Below are positions 26,859 to 35,671 of a stretch of DNA of 64,000 bases, in pieces. How positions within the stretch are numbered: the stretch's first letter is position 1; every line of letters begins with the position of its first letter. Under the pieces are notes generated by a model. It saw only the letters and a list, made by a program, of their open reading frames with translations. It did not search any database and was not told where the DNA came from. Origin of the DNA: JAGLON01 sp041394985 (GTDB lineage: Bacteria > Zixibacteria > MSB-5A5 > GN15 > JAAZOE01); assembly GCA_041394985.1 (NCBI GenBank), contig JAWLBI010000001.1, forward strand, positions 1,674,001-1,738,000, written 5' to 3'. Both the position numbers and the translations under genes were made by a program.

Positions 26859-27764
26859 TTATTCTACCTCGGATTTGGCGCCGGTGACATTTTCGCGGAT
26901 GCGATGTCCTTCGGAGTCGTACTTAAAAAATCCTTCACCCGTCTTTACGCCCAACTGGCCCGCGCGGACCATTTTCCGAAGCAGGGGACAGGGATTGTAT
27001 TTGTGATCGGACAATTCGCCGATGATGTTTTCCATCCAGGCCATGACTTCATCGAGCCCCATCATGTCGGCCAGCGCCAGCGGACCGACGTTGAAACCGA
27101 AGCCCAGCTTCATCGCAGTATCGATATCCTCGGCGGTCGAGATACCTTCCATCAGGACGTGCATCGCTTCGTTTAACAGCGGCACGATGATGCGGGTCGT
27201 GACATATCCCGGATATTCATGCACCAAAATCGGCTGCTTACTGATTAACTCGGTGAATTCGCGAATGAACCGATAGGTTTCATCCGAGGTGCGAAGCCCG
27301 CGAACGACTTCGACGATCTGCACCTTGGTCACGGGGTTTAAAAAGTGCATACCGATAACTTTATCGGGACGACGTGTGACCGATGCGATTTCGGATATTG
27401 ACAGCGTCGATGTGTTCGTGACGAGGATCGTCGACGGCGGGCTGAGGCGATCGAGTTCATCGAACAGCATTTTCTTCGGTTCCAGACGATCGGGAATGGC
27501 TTCGATTACCATCTTCGCTTCGCTGACCAATGCCAGATCCGATGTCGGATGGATGCGCGCCAAAATAGCCTTTTTATCGGAATGGGTTAAACCCCAACGT
27601 TCGATTTCGCGGTCAATGTTTTCAGCGATTGTCTTCACGCCTTTTTCAGCCAACCGCGTTGTTTTATCTATCAGGTACACCTCGACACCATGAGAAGCTA
27701 TCGTTTCCGCGATTCCGCAACCCATGACGCCGGCGCCGACAACATACACACTCTTTAATGCCAC
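26859..27764 (-). CDS. 3-hydroxyacyl-CoA dehydrogenase (3-hydroxybutyryl-CoA type)
   Basis: 301 residues. NAD-dependent oxidation of 3-hydroxyacyl-CoA or its reverse. Visible: VYVVGAGVMGCGIAETIASHG (Rossmann), VIEAIPDRLEPKK, the catalytic His in GMHFLNPVTKVQIVEVV, and GFNVGPLALADMMGLD in the C-terminal dimer domain. The single-domain size matches HbdA/PaaH rather than the fused FadB. Start is GTG with GAGGTG upstream. Its tight link to ackA and nfn suggests acyl-CoA metabolism with substrate-level ATP formation. Confidence 0.9.
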   Translation of the reverse strand: MALKSVYVVGAGVMGCGIAETIASHGVEVYLIDKTTRLAEKGVKTIAENIDREIERWGLTHSDKKAILARIHPTSDLALVSEAKMVIEAIPDRLEPKKMLFDELDRLSPPSTILVTNTSTLSISEIASVTRRPDKVIGMHFLNPVTKVQIVEVVRGLRTSDETYRFIREFTELISKQPILVHEYPGYVTTRIIVPLLNEAMHVLMEGISTAEDIDTAMKLGFGFNVGPLALADMMGLDEVMAWMENIIGELSDHKYNPCPLLRKMVRAGQLGVKTGEGFFKYDSEGHRIRENVTGAKSEVE

Positions 27765-28163
27765 AAGACACCTCGGTTGTTATAACCTTTGTGAAAAAAA
27801 TCTCAAAGGCCGAATTTTTATCGGTTGCAATATATAGTTTAACCACCGCATGGCAAGCGGTTTTTCCCCCTTTTCATAACAAAAAATAATGTCGCTTTCG
27901 CTACCTTTTTTATCGGCATTGTGGATGATTCCATGACTCTCAGCGCACCTCGCAATCCCATCCGGCAGACCCTCTGCCAGCCTGTCAGAATGATACTGCC
28001 ATACTTGCCGTCGAGTATTGCCAAAATGACATACTAAGAATTTCCAAAACAGCCATTAACCATCTAACGTATTGCCTTCCAATCGCTTTTATGTTTTGGC
28101 ACGGCCCATGCTTTAACACATATCAGAACGAAAAAGAACAAAAAAAACAACAGGAGGTGTAAC
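27765..28163. other. Intergenic region upstream of hbd and hsp20
   Basis: About 400 bases between divergent units. The minus-strand frame 27839-28024 has no ribosome binding site or recognisable domain and was not called. The sigma-54-type promoter at 28097-28112 is listed separately; I see nothing else certain. Confidence 0.5.
28097..28112 (+). promoter_or_regulatory. Sigma-54-type (-24/-12) promoter for hsp20
   Basis: TGGCACGGCCCATGCT matches the consensus TGGCAC-N5-TTGCW except for one base. The invariant GG (28098-28099) and GC (28110-28111) are exactly 10 bases apart. Transcription would start near 28123, about 40 bases before the hsp20 ATG. An activator of the NtrC type would be required. 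Confidence 0.7.
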
Positions 28164-28595
28164 ATGACATTCTTAATCCCCAAACAGGAACGCTATGCAC
28201 TCAGCGACGGCTTCGATTCGATCTTCAATCGCTTTTTTGGAAATGACATGGACTTCTCAACCGGTAGTTTTACCCCGGCCGTTGATGTCTACGAAGATAA
28301 AGAAAACATCCGCCTGACCTTTGAAATGCCGGGCCTGGATAAAGGCGATATCAAGGTTTGGGTGGAAGACAATGTGCTCACGGTCTCCGGCGAACGCAAA
28401 ATGAAGCGGGAAGTGAAGGAAGATACTTTCGTCCGCTCGGAAATCCGCGAGGGCAATTTCAGCCGCTCGTTCCGCCTTCCGAAGTATGCCGATACCGGTT
28501 CAATTTCGGCCGACTACAAGAACGGGCTTCTGGAAGTCACCATCGCACGCGCCGAAGAGGCGAAACCGAAAGAAATCGAAGTGAAAATTAACTAG
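28164..28595 (+). CDS. Hsp20 / alpha-crystallin small heat-shock protein
   Basis: 143 residues. Chaperone that holds unfolding proteins, usually as an oligomer. N-terminal arm with GFDSIFNRFF, then the alpha-crystallin domain (about 38-130) beginning FTPAVDVYEDKENIRLTFEMPGL, and the conserved dimer motif NGLLEVTIAR near the end. The C-terminal I-x-I/V anchor appears as IEVKI. AGGAGGTG lies seven bases before the ATG. It is a single-gene unit between the sigma-54-like promoter and a strong terminator. Confidence 0.94.
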   Translation: MTFLIPKQERYALSDGFDSIFNRFFGNDMDFSTGSFTPAVDVYEDKENIRLTFEMPGLDKGDIKVWVEDNVLTVSGERKMKREVKEDTFVRSEIREGNFSRSFRLPKYADTGSISADYKNGLLEVTIARAEEAKPKEIEVKIN

Positions 28596-28632
28596 CTCTC
28601 AGCTGCAAAACTCCACTCCTTATCTCGCACCC

Positions 28633-28666
28633 AAAGTCCGGCCCCACGGCCGGACTTTCTTTTTTT
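28633..28666 (+). terminator. Rho-independent terminator of hsp20
   Basis: Stem AAAGTCCGGCC/GGCCGGACTTT (28633-28658) with loop CCAC, then CTTTTTTT. Confidence 0.92.
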
Positions 28667-28670
28667 GTAG

Positions 28671-28743
28671 GTCGAAACCCCTGCTGCAGGCCCTGACGAA
28701 GGAAGGGCCGGAGGTCCCGAACGAATGTGAGGGAGGTTTCGAC
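28671..28743. repeat. Family B intergenic repeat, second copy
   Basis: 73 bases bounded by GTCGAAACC and GGTTTCGAC, the counterpart of 15604-15685. It lies between the hsp20 terminator and the 3' end of the TauE-type gene. A further hairpin, CCCAACCCTTCTTAGGGTTGGG at 28783-28804 (arms of about nine bases), follows. Confidence 0.65.
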
Positions 28744-28814
28744 ATTGAGGAATACGAAGTATTCTTTGTTTTGCCCCTGTGCCCCAACCCTTCTTAGGGT
28801 TGGGATGAGATGTT

Positions 28815-29702
28815 CTACAGAAAATACCCCACAATATACCGCGCCGCAATATACAGCATGATAACACCCAGAAGACTCTTGATCAGCCGCGACGGCAAAT
28901 ACTTCTGCACCGCCGCACCAAGATAAATACCTACAAATCCGCCGACTCCCAGCATTCCGCCCAGCAACCAGTCAGGCGATGCCGTCTGTCCATCGGCCGA
29001 GAAGTACTGCCCGACCGTCAAATACAACAATACCCCTACGACTGATGACACAAACGTACTGCAAAGCGCCGCGCCGGATACCGTGTGGATAGGCAATCCA
29101 TACAGCGTAACCAGAATCGGAGCCAGAATCGCACCGCCGCCGATCCCATAGATACCGCCGATACCGCCGACGATGGCGCTGAGAAAACCAAGTGTCAGTG
29201 TCGGCACTCGATATTCCATCCCATTGAATTCATACACGATTTCTCTCAGCGAAAAAACTCGAGGGATAACGATAAATGCGCCAGCCTGCTTTTTTTCCGT
29301 TTTAACTTTGATGACACTCTGCCACAACCGCACCGCAATGTATAACAACACACAGCCGACAAAAAATTTGAATGCCGTCGGATCCGGCAAATACTTCACC
29401 CTGACGATAACACCGACTAATAAACCGGGGAGAGTCCCGATCGTCATCGTCCAGACCAGCGGCCAGACCATGCGCTTTTCGCGGGTGAGTTTATAGACAC
29501 CGCCGGGAATGGCGAAAACGTTAAACAGCAAATTTGTCGGCGTGACGCCGGGCGTCGTATACCCCAGAATACTCACCTGAAACGGCAACAGCACGAACGC
29601 ACCGGATAAACCGGCTGTCGATGTGATGCAGGAGACGCCGAAAGATACGATGATTGGCAGCCACCACCAGGTCTCGACGCCGCTGATGGGGAATTCCAGC
29701 AT
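28815..29702 (-). CDS. TauE/SafE-family membrane permease
   Basis: 295 residues with about eight hydrophobic segments in two similar halves. Motifs: STAGLSGAFVLLPFQ near the N-terminus and the matching GGIGGIYGIGGGAILAPILVT in the second half, with TPTNLLFN after the first. The family exports or imports sulfite, sulfoacetate or related organosulfur anions; this member's substrate is unknown. It starts six bases after the stop of the TPR protein gene and is probably co-transcribed with it. Confidence 0.85.
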   Translation of the reverse strand: MLEFPISGVETWWWLPIIVSFGVSCITSTAGLSGAFVLLPFQVSILGYTTPGVTPTNLLFNVFAIPGGVYKLTREKRMVWPLVWTMTIGTLPGLLVGVIVRVKYLPDPTAFKFFVGCVLLYIAVRLWQSVIKVKTEKKQAGAFIVIPRVFSLREIVYEFNGMEYRVPTLTLGFLSAIVGGIGGIYGIGGGAILAPILVTLYGLPIHTVSGAALCSTFVSSVVGVLLYLTVGQYFSADGQTASPDWLLGGMLGVGGFVGIYLGAAVQKYLPSRLIKSLLGVIMLYIAARYIVGYFL

Positions 29703-29708
29703 AGTAAT

Positions 29709-30710
29709 TTATTGTCCGAGTTTTTCTTCGGTCAGGGCGATGCGGTCGACGATTTTCTGATATCCTTTTGCATCCCATGACGGCATGTCGGCTTCCTTCA
29801 GCAATTGCTCCGCCCGGGTAAATAACTCGAGTGACTGTTGATAATCTTTTTTGGAGAGCTCGATTTCACCGAGTTCTCTGCAGGTCAGACCGATGAATTC
29901 ATTATCCTTGAGTTCTTCGAATGTCGGCAGCAGCGGCTTCAACCATTCGATAGCATTGCCAAAGTCGCCGAGTTTCACATACATGTGACCGATTGCCCAG
30001 TCCGCGATGGCCTTGTTTAATTTCGTGCCGTGCATATAGTGATATTTACGCGCCTTGAGGTATGCCTCGAGCGCCTCGTAATCGCGACCGTTCTCTTCAT
30101 ACGTTGCACCGAGATTGTTCCACAACGGCCCCAGCCAGCGCGTTTCGCCGGCTTCCTCGGCCGCCTTAACTCCTTTGATACCCCACTTAATTTGCGTGTC
30201 GACATCGCCGACGATGGCTATCATATGCGCCGCATCGATGGCTCGATCGACAAGTCCGTTCTCACTGCAATATTCGAACATGTTCTGGAACATGCGCAGC
30301 GCCTCGTCGTTTTTTTCTTCTTTCCAGAGGAAGCGTCCATTGACACCGAGGAAACGAGACCATCCCATCGGCTCGTCAAAGTCAGCCGCTTTCTTGGCCT
30401 TTTCCAGCCAGATATAACCGGTCTCTTTATCATCGAGAACTAAATATGTGCGGGCAATCATCGCCAGCGCCTCGGCCTGGTCGGATTTATTTTTGGCATC
30501 TTCGGCCGCTTTCAGCGCCTTTTGATATATCGGGCGGGATTCATCATACTGACGGGAATTGAAAAGCCTGTCTGCTTCCTTCAGCAGCTCCTGCGCTTTG
30601 CTCATGGCGGCCTCATTGGGGTTTAGTTGATCTGCGGCGGTAACCATAGCGAATAGTACGAAAACCAATGCCGGTACCGCAATAATGAGAATCCGGAACA
30701 ATCTGACCAT
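29709..30710 (-). CDS. Exported or membrane-anchored TPR protein
   Basis: 333 residues. A single hydrophobic segment (about 5-24, FRILIIAVPALVFVLFAMV) is a signal peptide or anchor. The rest is helical with tetratricopeptide-type repeats, e.g. ADRLFNSRQYDESRPIYQKAL, WNNLGATYEENGRDYEALEAY and ELGEIELSKKDYQQSLELF. ATG 30710 has GGAGGATATCC upstream; the longer frame to 30788 lacks a signal peptide at its start. TPR proteins are scaffolds, so the partner is not predictable. Gene order suggests a link to the TauE-type permease. Confidence 0.75.
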   Translation of the reverse strand: MVRLFRILIIAVPALVFVLFAMVTAADQLNPNEAAMSKAQELLKEADRLFNSRQYDESRPIYQKALKAAEDAKNKSDQAEALAMIARTYLVLDDKETGYIWLEKAKKAADFDEPMGWSRFLGVNGRFLWKEEKNDEALRMFQNMFEYCSENGLVDRAIDAAHMIAIVGDVDTQIKWGIKGVKAAEEAGETRWLGPLWNNLGATYEENGRDYEALEAYLKARKYHYMHGTKLNKAIADWAIGHMYVKLGDFGNAIEWLKPLLPTFEELKDNEFIGLTCRELGEIELSKKDYQQSLELFTRAEQLLKEADMPSWDAKGYQKIVDRIALTEEKLGQ

Positions 30711-30885
30711 GGATATCCTCCATTTAATGAACATCAATATACGCATCAAACGGACATATTGCAATAAATACCAGGCGGTGCTTACCATTCAGGCGGTCAA
30801 GCCGCCCAGAGATTCCTTGACAGCGGCGCCCACGGCTGTTATGTTACAAATGCGCTCTCCGTTCACCTTACCTCACGAGGTATTC

Positions 30886-31773
30886 ATGTTTAAGAATTGT
30901 ACGCTTGCCGTCGTTTTTATTGCCGTGATGATGCTTTGCGCTCAATGCTCGGACAATAAAACGACCGAACCGGCATCCAATAACTCAGGTGATGCTCCTC
31001 CCACGGTCATAGACATCAGCGGCTACACCTGGACCGACTATACCGGTTACGTCTTGAATGTCGATGGTTCCATCGATGCCGATGACTGGTGCTATTCGGC
31101 CTTACCGGCATCGCCGAACAAATCGACTATTCCCGACGAATATGCCCTCTATCCGGCCTACCCCAATCCCACACTCCAGCAGATCATGTTCCTCTATGAT
31201 ATCCCTGCGGCCGGCAATGTCGATGTGTACATCATCGATACGAACCAGACAGTGATCAAACGGCTCGTCTCGACTCACCTCGATGCCGGGCGTTATTTCA
31301 CCTATTGGGATCGAACCGATACGGTAGGGGTGGAGGTAGCGCCGGGATTATACCGGGCAATAATGGCCGCCGGAGATTTCGAGTGTCACGGCGATGTGAA
31401 GATGTTATCGCAATCAACATCGACAACCGATTCTCTCACTATCCAGGTGACCGATAATGGAACATCGCTGACCCTCGCTTACAGTTGTGATGTCCCGGTC
31501 GGAGGAGTCATTCTCTCAATTTTCTTTGATGACCAGGTACAGGACCCGAATTTCTATGTCGCTGCCCATAAAATGGACTATACTGTTTTTCGCTCCGGCA
31601 ACAATATGAGGATCATCATACTTCCGAAATTAATGGACCCGCTGCAGTCAATGCCCGCAGGTGCGAATGTACCGCTGTGCACAATGTCCTTTACCGGAAA
31701 CGTGCTGGTTTCATATGCCGATGCGGCCGACACCGGGAGCGGAGTGCTTAAGACTTTTATTGTATCAAATTAA
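30886..31773 (+). CDS. Lipoprotein-like protein with FlgD/sorting-type repeat and shared C-terminal domain
   Basis: 295 residues. The N-terminus (FKNCTLAVVFIAVMMLCAQC) looks like a lipoprotein signal although the residue before Cys is Gln, which is not ideal. Residues about 85-165 contain YPAYPNPTLQQIMFLYDIP and the pattern v-x-V-Y-I-x-D...AGRYFTYWD, the FlgD-like/type A sorting fold placed internally. The C-terminal ~100 residues (LTLAYSCDVPVGGVILSIFF) resemble the C-terminal domain of the lipoproteins at 50368, 51196 and 52839. ATG 30886 follows ACGAGGT. Divergent from the TPR gene. Confidence 0.65.
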   Translation: MFKNCTLAVVFIAVMMLCAQCSDNKTTEPASNNSGDAPPTVIDISGYTWTDYTGYVLNVDGSIDADDWCYSALPASPNKSTIPDEYALYPAYPNPTLQQIMFLYDIPAAGNVDVYIIDTNQTVIKRLVSTHLDAGRYFTYWDRTDTVGVEVAPGLYRAIMAAGDFECHGDVKMLSQSTSTTDSLTIQVTDNGTSLTLAYSCDVPVGGVILSIFFDDQVQDPNFYVAAHKMDYTVFRSGNNMRIIILPKLMDPLQSMPAGANVPLCTMSFTGNVLVSYADAADTGSGVLKTFIVSN

Positions 31774-31797
31774 TATTAAAGACGCATATTCTGTCTC

Positions 31798-31839
31798 GGC
31801 GGTTATTTGTTTGACAATCAAATAGCCGCCTTTTATTTT
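31798..31839 (+). terminator. Rho-independent terminator
   Basis: Stem GGCGGTTATTTG/CAAATAGCCGCC (31798-31830, one mismatch, loop of nine) followed by TTTTATTTT. It closes the lipoprotein gene. Confidence 0.85.
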
Positions 31840-31882
31840 CGGGGCATAGTGAGTGAATTGTAATGACAACGAGGTTCGAACC

Positions 31883-32494
31883 ATGAAAATATTTATTTCG
31901 CTGTGCCTGGCCTTTCTTCTGCTTGTCACGATCGGTTGTACGTCCGAAGAAGCGGGCAAAGGCGAGACAAAAGATAAACATCCCGGCGACGATTACCCGC
32001 ATGTGATTGTGGAAACGGAATTTGGGACGATAAAACTGGAGCTGTGGCCCGATGTCGCCCCCAATCATGTCGCCAATTTTCTCGACTTGGTCAACACCGG
32101 CTTTTACAACGGCATGATATTCCATAGAGTTATCGAGGGATTCGTGATTCAGTCCGGTTGCCCCAACGGCGACGGAAGCGGCAACGCCGGATATGTCATC
32201 CCCTCGGAATTCTCCAGTCTGCCGCATAATCCGGGTACTCTGTCGATGGCCCGCGGACACGATTATAATACCGCCTCCAGCCAGTTTTTCATCTGTCTGG
32301 CCCGGCGCCCCGATCTCGACGGCAAATACTCGATATTCGGCCGTACTATCGAAGGCATGGATGTCGTCCAGAAAATCGGAAACGTGGAGACGGATAAAGA
32401 CGACAAGCCCTTGGAACCCATACATATACTCAGAATTTGGGAAGAAGGGAAAGAGCCGCCGAAGGCCGCTTCAGAAGGCGATGTGCAGGCATAA
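31883..32494 (+). CDS. Cyclophilin-type peptidyl-prolyl isomerase, lipoprotein
   Basis: 203 residues. A lipoprotein signal (ISLCLAFLLLVTIGC) is followed by a cyclophilin domain. Visible: VETEFGTIKLELWPDVAPNHVANF, FHRVIEGFVIQSGCPNGDGSGNAGY with the catalytic Arg, SMARGHDYNTASSQFFI and FGRTIEGMDVVQKI. It catalyses proline cis-trans isomerisation during folding of exported proteins, anchored at a membrane in the cell envelope. ATG 31883 has GAGG eight bases upstream. Single-gene unit ended by a terminator. Confidence 0.93.
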   Translation: MKIFISLCLAFLLLVTIGCTSEEAGKGETKDKHPGDDYPHVIVETEFGTIKLELWPDVAPNHVANFLDLVNTGFYNGMIFHRVIEGFVIQSGCPNGDGSGNAGYVIPSEFSSLPHNPGTLSMARGHDYNTASSQFFICLARRPDLDGKYSIFGRTIEGMDVVQKIGNVETDKDDKPLEPIHILRIWEEGKEPPKAASEGDVQA

Positions 32495-32520
32495 TTGCCG
32501 CCGGTACATATAAATTGCAG

Positions 32521-32555
32521 CGCCCCGGAGCCAAATCTCGGGGCGTTTTTATTTT
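32521..32555 (+). terminator. Rho-independent terminator of the cyclophilin gene
   Basis: CGCCCCG (32521-32527) pairs with CGGGGCG (32539-32545), followed by TTTTTATTTT. Confidence 0.88.
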
Positions 32556-32625
32556 GTTATCGAGACTGTCGTGTATTAGACTAATCTGCAACAGTGCGGT
32601 ATAATCTTCCGTACAGAAAGCAGGG

Positions 32626-33789
32626 ATGAATAAAAGAAAACTGACCATACTCGGTTCCACCGGCTCAATCGGCCGTTCGACCATGGACGTCATCGATGCC
32701 TACCCGGATATTTTCGACATCGTCGCATTGGCCGCAGGTACGAATGTCGACCTATTGGCGGAACAAATAAAGAAATATCACCCCGCATATGTCGTCGCCT
32801 ATTCCGAGAAGGAAATCGAGGCCCTGAAAAAAATCGACGGCCTCCCCAAAACGGAATACCTCTATGGCCAGGAGGGCCTGACGAAAGTCGCCTCATTAAA
32901 GGAAAACGACATTGTCCTCAACGCCCTCGTCGGCGCAGCCGGTCTCCGGGCATCGCTCGAAACGATTCGCTCCGGCAAACACCTCGCCCTCGCCAACAAG
33001 GAATCCCTCGTCGTCGGCGGACCGCTCTTCGAAAAAGAAGTCCTCGCATCGGGAGGCAAAATTCTCCCGGTCGATTCCGAACACTCGGCCATCTGGCAAT
33101 GCCTGAAAAGCGGCCGCGACATGGAAGTGAGAAACATCCTGCTGACGGCATCCGGCGGGCCGTTCCGCGAACGAGACGCCGCCACATTTAAAGATATCAC
33201 GGTCGAAGAAGCGCTGGCGCATCCAACCTGGAAGATGGGGCCGAAGATCACGATCGATTCATCGACGCTGGTCAACAAAGGACTCGAATTGATAGAAGCC
33301 GTCTGGCTGTTTTCGGTCGATCCCGATCAGGTCAAAATTCTCATTCATCCGCAATCGATCGTTCACTCCATGGTCGAATTCGTCGACAGTTCCGTAATCG
33401 CGCAGTTGTCCAATCCGGATATGAAATTGCCGATCGCCTATGCGCTGTTCTGGCCCCAGCGACTGGAATCGGACAACGGCAAAATCGATTTCACGAAAAC
33501 CGGGCATCTCGATTTCTACGAACCGGACGAGAATAAATTCCCGGCCCTGCGGCTGGCCCGCGAGGCCGCCCGCGACGGCGGAACCGCTCCCGCCGTCCTC
33601 AATGCCGCCAACGAAGTCGCCGTTGCCGCCTTTTTGGAAAAACGGATCGGATTCACCGATATCACGGAACTTATTGAGCGGATTTTAGTTGAACATGATG
33701 TAATTGACAATCCGAGCCTTGACGATATATTACATGTGGACAAGGAAACAAGAATCAGGGCGACAGAATTAATCAAGGTTAACGTATGA
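32626..33789 (+). CDS. dxr: 1-deoxy-D-xylulose 5-phosphate reductoisomerase
   Basis: 387 residues. NADPH-dependent step of the non-mevalonate isoprenoid pathway. KLTILGSTGSIGRSTMDVI is the NADPH motif; ALANKESLVVGG, PVDSEHSAIWQCL and SSTLVNKGLELIEA form the metal and substrate site. Its presence shows that this organism makes isoprenoids by the MEP route, relevant because the GHMP-like gene at 17796 could otherwise be guessed to be a mevalonate kinase. The last four bases overlap the rseP start (ATGA). Confidence 0.97.
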   Translation: MNKRKLTILGSTGSIGRSTMDVIDAYPDIFDIVALAAGTNVDLLAEQIKKYHPAYVVAYSEKEIEALKKIDGLPKTEYLYGQEGLTKVASLKENDIVLNALVGAAGLRASLETIRSGKHLALANKESLVVGGPLFEKEVLASGGKILPVDSEHSAIWQCLKSGRDMEVRNILLTASGGPFRERDAATFKDITVEEALAHPTWKMGPKITIDSSTLVNKGLELIEAVWLFSVDPDQVKILIHPQSIVHSMVEFVDSSVIAQLSNPDMKLPIAYALFWPQRLESDNGKIDFTKTGHLDFYEPDENKFPALRLAREAARDGGTAPAVLNAANEVAVAAFLEKRIGFTDITELIERILVEHDVIDNPSLDDILHVDKETRIRATELIKVNV

Positions 33790-34847
33790 CAACAGCTTTA
33801 TCAGCCATATTCGTTCTCGGCGTTTTAATATTCTTCCACGAACTCGGCCATTTTCTCATGGCAAAGAAGGCCGGTATCCGCGTCGAAAAATTTTCGCTGG
33901 GTTTTCCCCCCACGATCTTAAAAAAGAAATACGGTGAAACCGAGTATTGTATCGGTATCGTGCCGCTTGGCGGCTATGTCAAGATGGCCGGTGAAACTCC
34001 GGGCGAAGAAGTAACCGGTGCGCCCGACGAATTCATGTCGAAATCGATCGGTGCGCGAGCCTTAGTCGTCTTCGCCGGACCCTTCATGAATTTCCTCATC
34101 GCCTGGCTGATTCTCTGGGGCGTTTACTGGGTTCAGGGCGAAGAGGTCGTCGATAAGGAGCATGCCGTTGTCGGTGTTATTGCACCGGACGGTCCCGCCG
34201 CAATCGCAGGCATGCAGGAAGGCGATATCGTCACCGCCATCAACGGCCAGCCGGTCACGGATTTTGCGAGTATGGCAAACCTTATTCGTACCGAAATCCG
34301 CAAGCCGATAGAGATTGAATGGCAGCGAGGAGGCCAGACGTATTCGGCCACCGTGACTACCGATGTGATGGGCATTACGAATGCCGATGGAGTCAGCGAT
34401 TCGACCGGTATAATCGGCGTCGGACAGCATAGTTCGACAAAGGAAATGGGATTTATCGATGCCATGAAACGGGGCATGGAGAAGACAATCGAATTCGGGT
34501 CCATGGTCTTTGTATTTCTCCGTGATCTCCTCTCGTTGAAAATCTCCGCCAAGCTGATCGGCGGCCCCCTCTTCATCGTCCAGATGGCAGGGGAGACGGC
34601 CCGGCACGGGTTCGATACCCTGCTGGCCTTCATGGCGCTGTTGTCCGTCAACCTGGGTATTCTGAATGTTTTGCCCATACCGGTCCTCGATGGCGGGCAT
34701 CTGATGTTTCTGCTGATTGAAAAAATCAAAGGATCACCGGTCTCGATGAATGCCAGAATTATCGCCCAGCAGGTCGGACTGGTGTTTTTACTGATAACAA
34801 TCGTCATGGTGACATACAATGATATCGTACGCTGGATAACCGGCTGA
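33786..34847 (+). CDS. rseP: Site-2 intramembrane metalloprotease RseP
   Basis: 353 residues. Cleaves membrane-embedded substrates such as anti-sigma factors or signal-peptide remnants. The zinc motif HELGH (His18, Glu19, His22) lies in the first membrane segment, the LDG motif NVLPIPVLDGGHL near the C-terminus. One PDZ domain is seen near 125-190 (GMQEGDIVTAINGQPV); E. coli RseP has two. Four hydrophobic segments. The dxr-rseP ATGA overlap is a common bacterial gene pairing. Confidence 0.95.
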   Translation: MTTALSAIFVLGVLIFFHELGHFLMAKKAGIRVEKFSLGFPPTILKKKYGETEYCIGIVPLGGYVKMAGETPGEEVTGAPDEFMSKSIGARALVVFAGPFMNFLIAWLILWGVYWVQGEEVVDKEHAVVGVIAPDGPAAIAGMQEGDIVTAINGQPVTDFASMANLIRTEIRKPIEIEWQRGGQTYSATVTTDVMGITNADGVSDSTGIIGVGQHSSTKEMGFIDAMKRGMEKTIEFGSMVFVFLRDLLSLKISAKLIGGPLFIVQMAGETARHGFDTLLAFMALLSVNLGILNVLPIPVLDGGHLMFLLIEKIKGSPVSMNARIIAQQVGLVFLLITIVMVTYNDIVRWITG

Positions 34848-34867
34848 TTGCCGCATCGGAGGCTGGA

Positions 34868-35620
34868 GTGACAAAAAAGACCAGGAAGAAAAGCCAAAGT
34901 CAGGACTCGGACAAGCACATAAATACAAAAGTCAGGAAACAGATGATGGATGAATCCTTTTCCTATGTCAAGGCCATCATCTTCGCCGTCGTAGCCGCCT
35001 TCTTTATTAAAACCTCGTTTGTCGAGGCGTACGGCATCCCGTCATCCTCAATGGAAGACACGCTGCTCATCGGCGACCTGGTCGTATCCAATAAACTGCT
35101 CTATGGCGCCAAAATCCCCTTCATCGGATATCGCCTCCCCGCGATTCGCCAGCCGGAACAGGGCGACATTATTACATTTAAATATCCCGGGGATCGCAAA
35201 ACCGATTATGTGAAGCGATGTGTCGCTACCGAGGGACAGGTCGTCAAAGTCGTCAATAAAGTTCTTTATGTCGACGGAAAGAAATTCCCCGATCCTGAGT
35301 TTTCAAAATATGAAGACGGTAACCGCATCGATGTGGCGAGACCGGCTAAAGACAATTTCGGTCCCTATACCGTGCCGTCCGGAAATGTGTTCGCAATGGG
35401 AGACAATCGAGACCGGAGCTATGACTCCCGCTTCTGGGGACCTGTGCCGCTCGAACTTATCGAGGGAAAAGTCATGTTTATCCAATGGTCTCTGGCGCCG
35501 GATGATGCCACTTCGATCGACCTGACTGACCTGACGACAATCCCGACCTCGGTTTGGGAAAATACGACGCACTTCTTCGGCCGCATTCGTTGGGATAGAT
35601 TCCTGAAGTCGGTCGACTGA
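34868..35620 (+). CDS. lepB: Signal peptidase I, first of two tandem copies
   Basis: 250 residues. Membrane-bound peptidase that removes signal peptides. A charged N-terminal extension (many Lys, Gln, Ser) precedes one membrane segment (about 35-50). Catalytic Ser61 lies in PSSSMEDTL and Lys116 in DYVKRCVA; GDNRDRSYDSRFWG is the C-terminal conserved box. The GTG start follows GGAGGCTGGA. The Ser motif has Glu-Asp where most enzymes have x-Pro. Confidence 0.93.
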   Translation: MTKKTRKKSQSQDSDKHINTKVRKQMMDESFSYVKAIIFAVVAAFFIKTSFVEAYGIPSSSMEDTLLIGDLVVSNKLLYGAKIPFIGYRLPAIRQPEQGDIITFKYPGDRKTDYVKRCVATEGQVVKVVNKVLYVDGKKFPDPEFSKYEDGNRIDVARPAKDNFGPYTVPSGNVFAMGDNRDRSYDSRFWGPVPLELIEGKVMFIQWSLAPDDATSIDLTDLTTIPTSVWENTTHFFGRIRWDRFLKSVD

Positions 35621-35671
35621 CACACGCGACAGCGGTAGGAATTATACCTGTGCTTTATTATTGAGGATCTC

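Noticed and set aside
27839..28024. 61-codon minus-strand frame between hbd and hsp20
   Set aside because: No ribosome binding site or recognisable domain.
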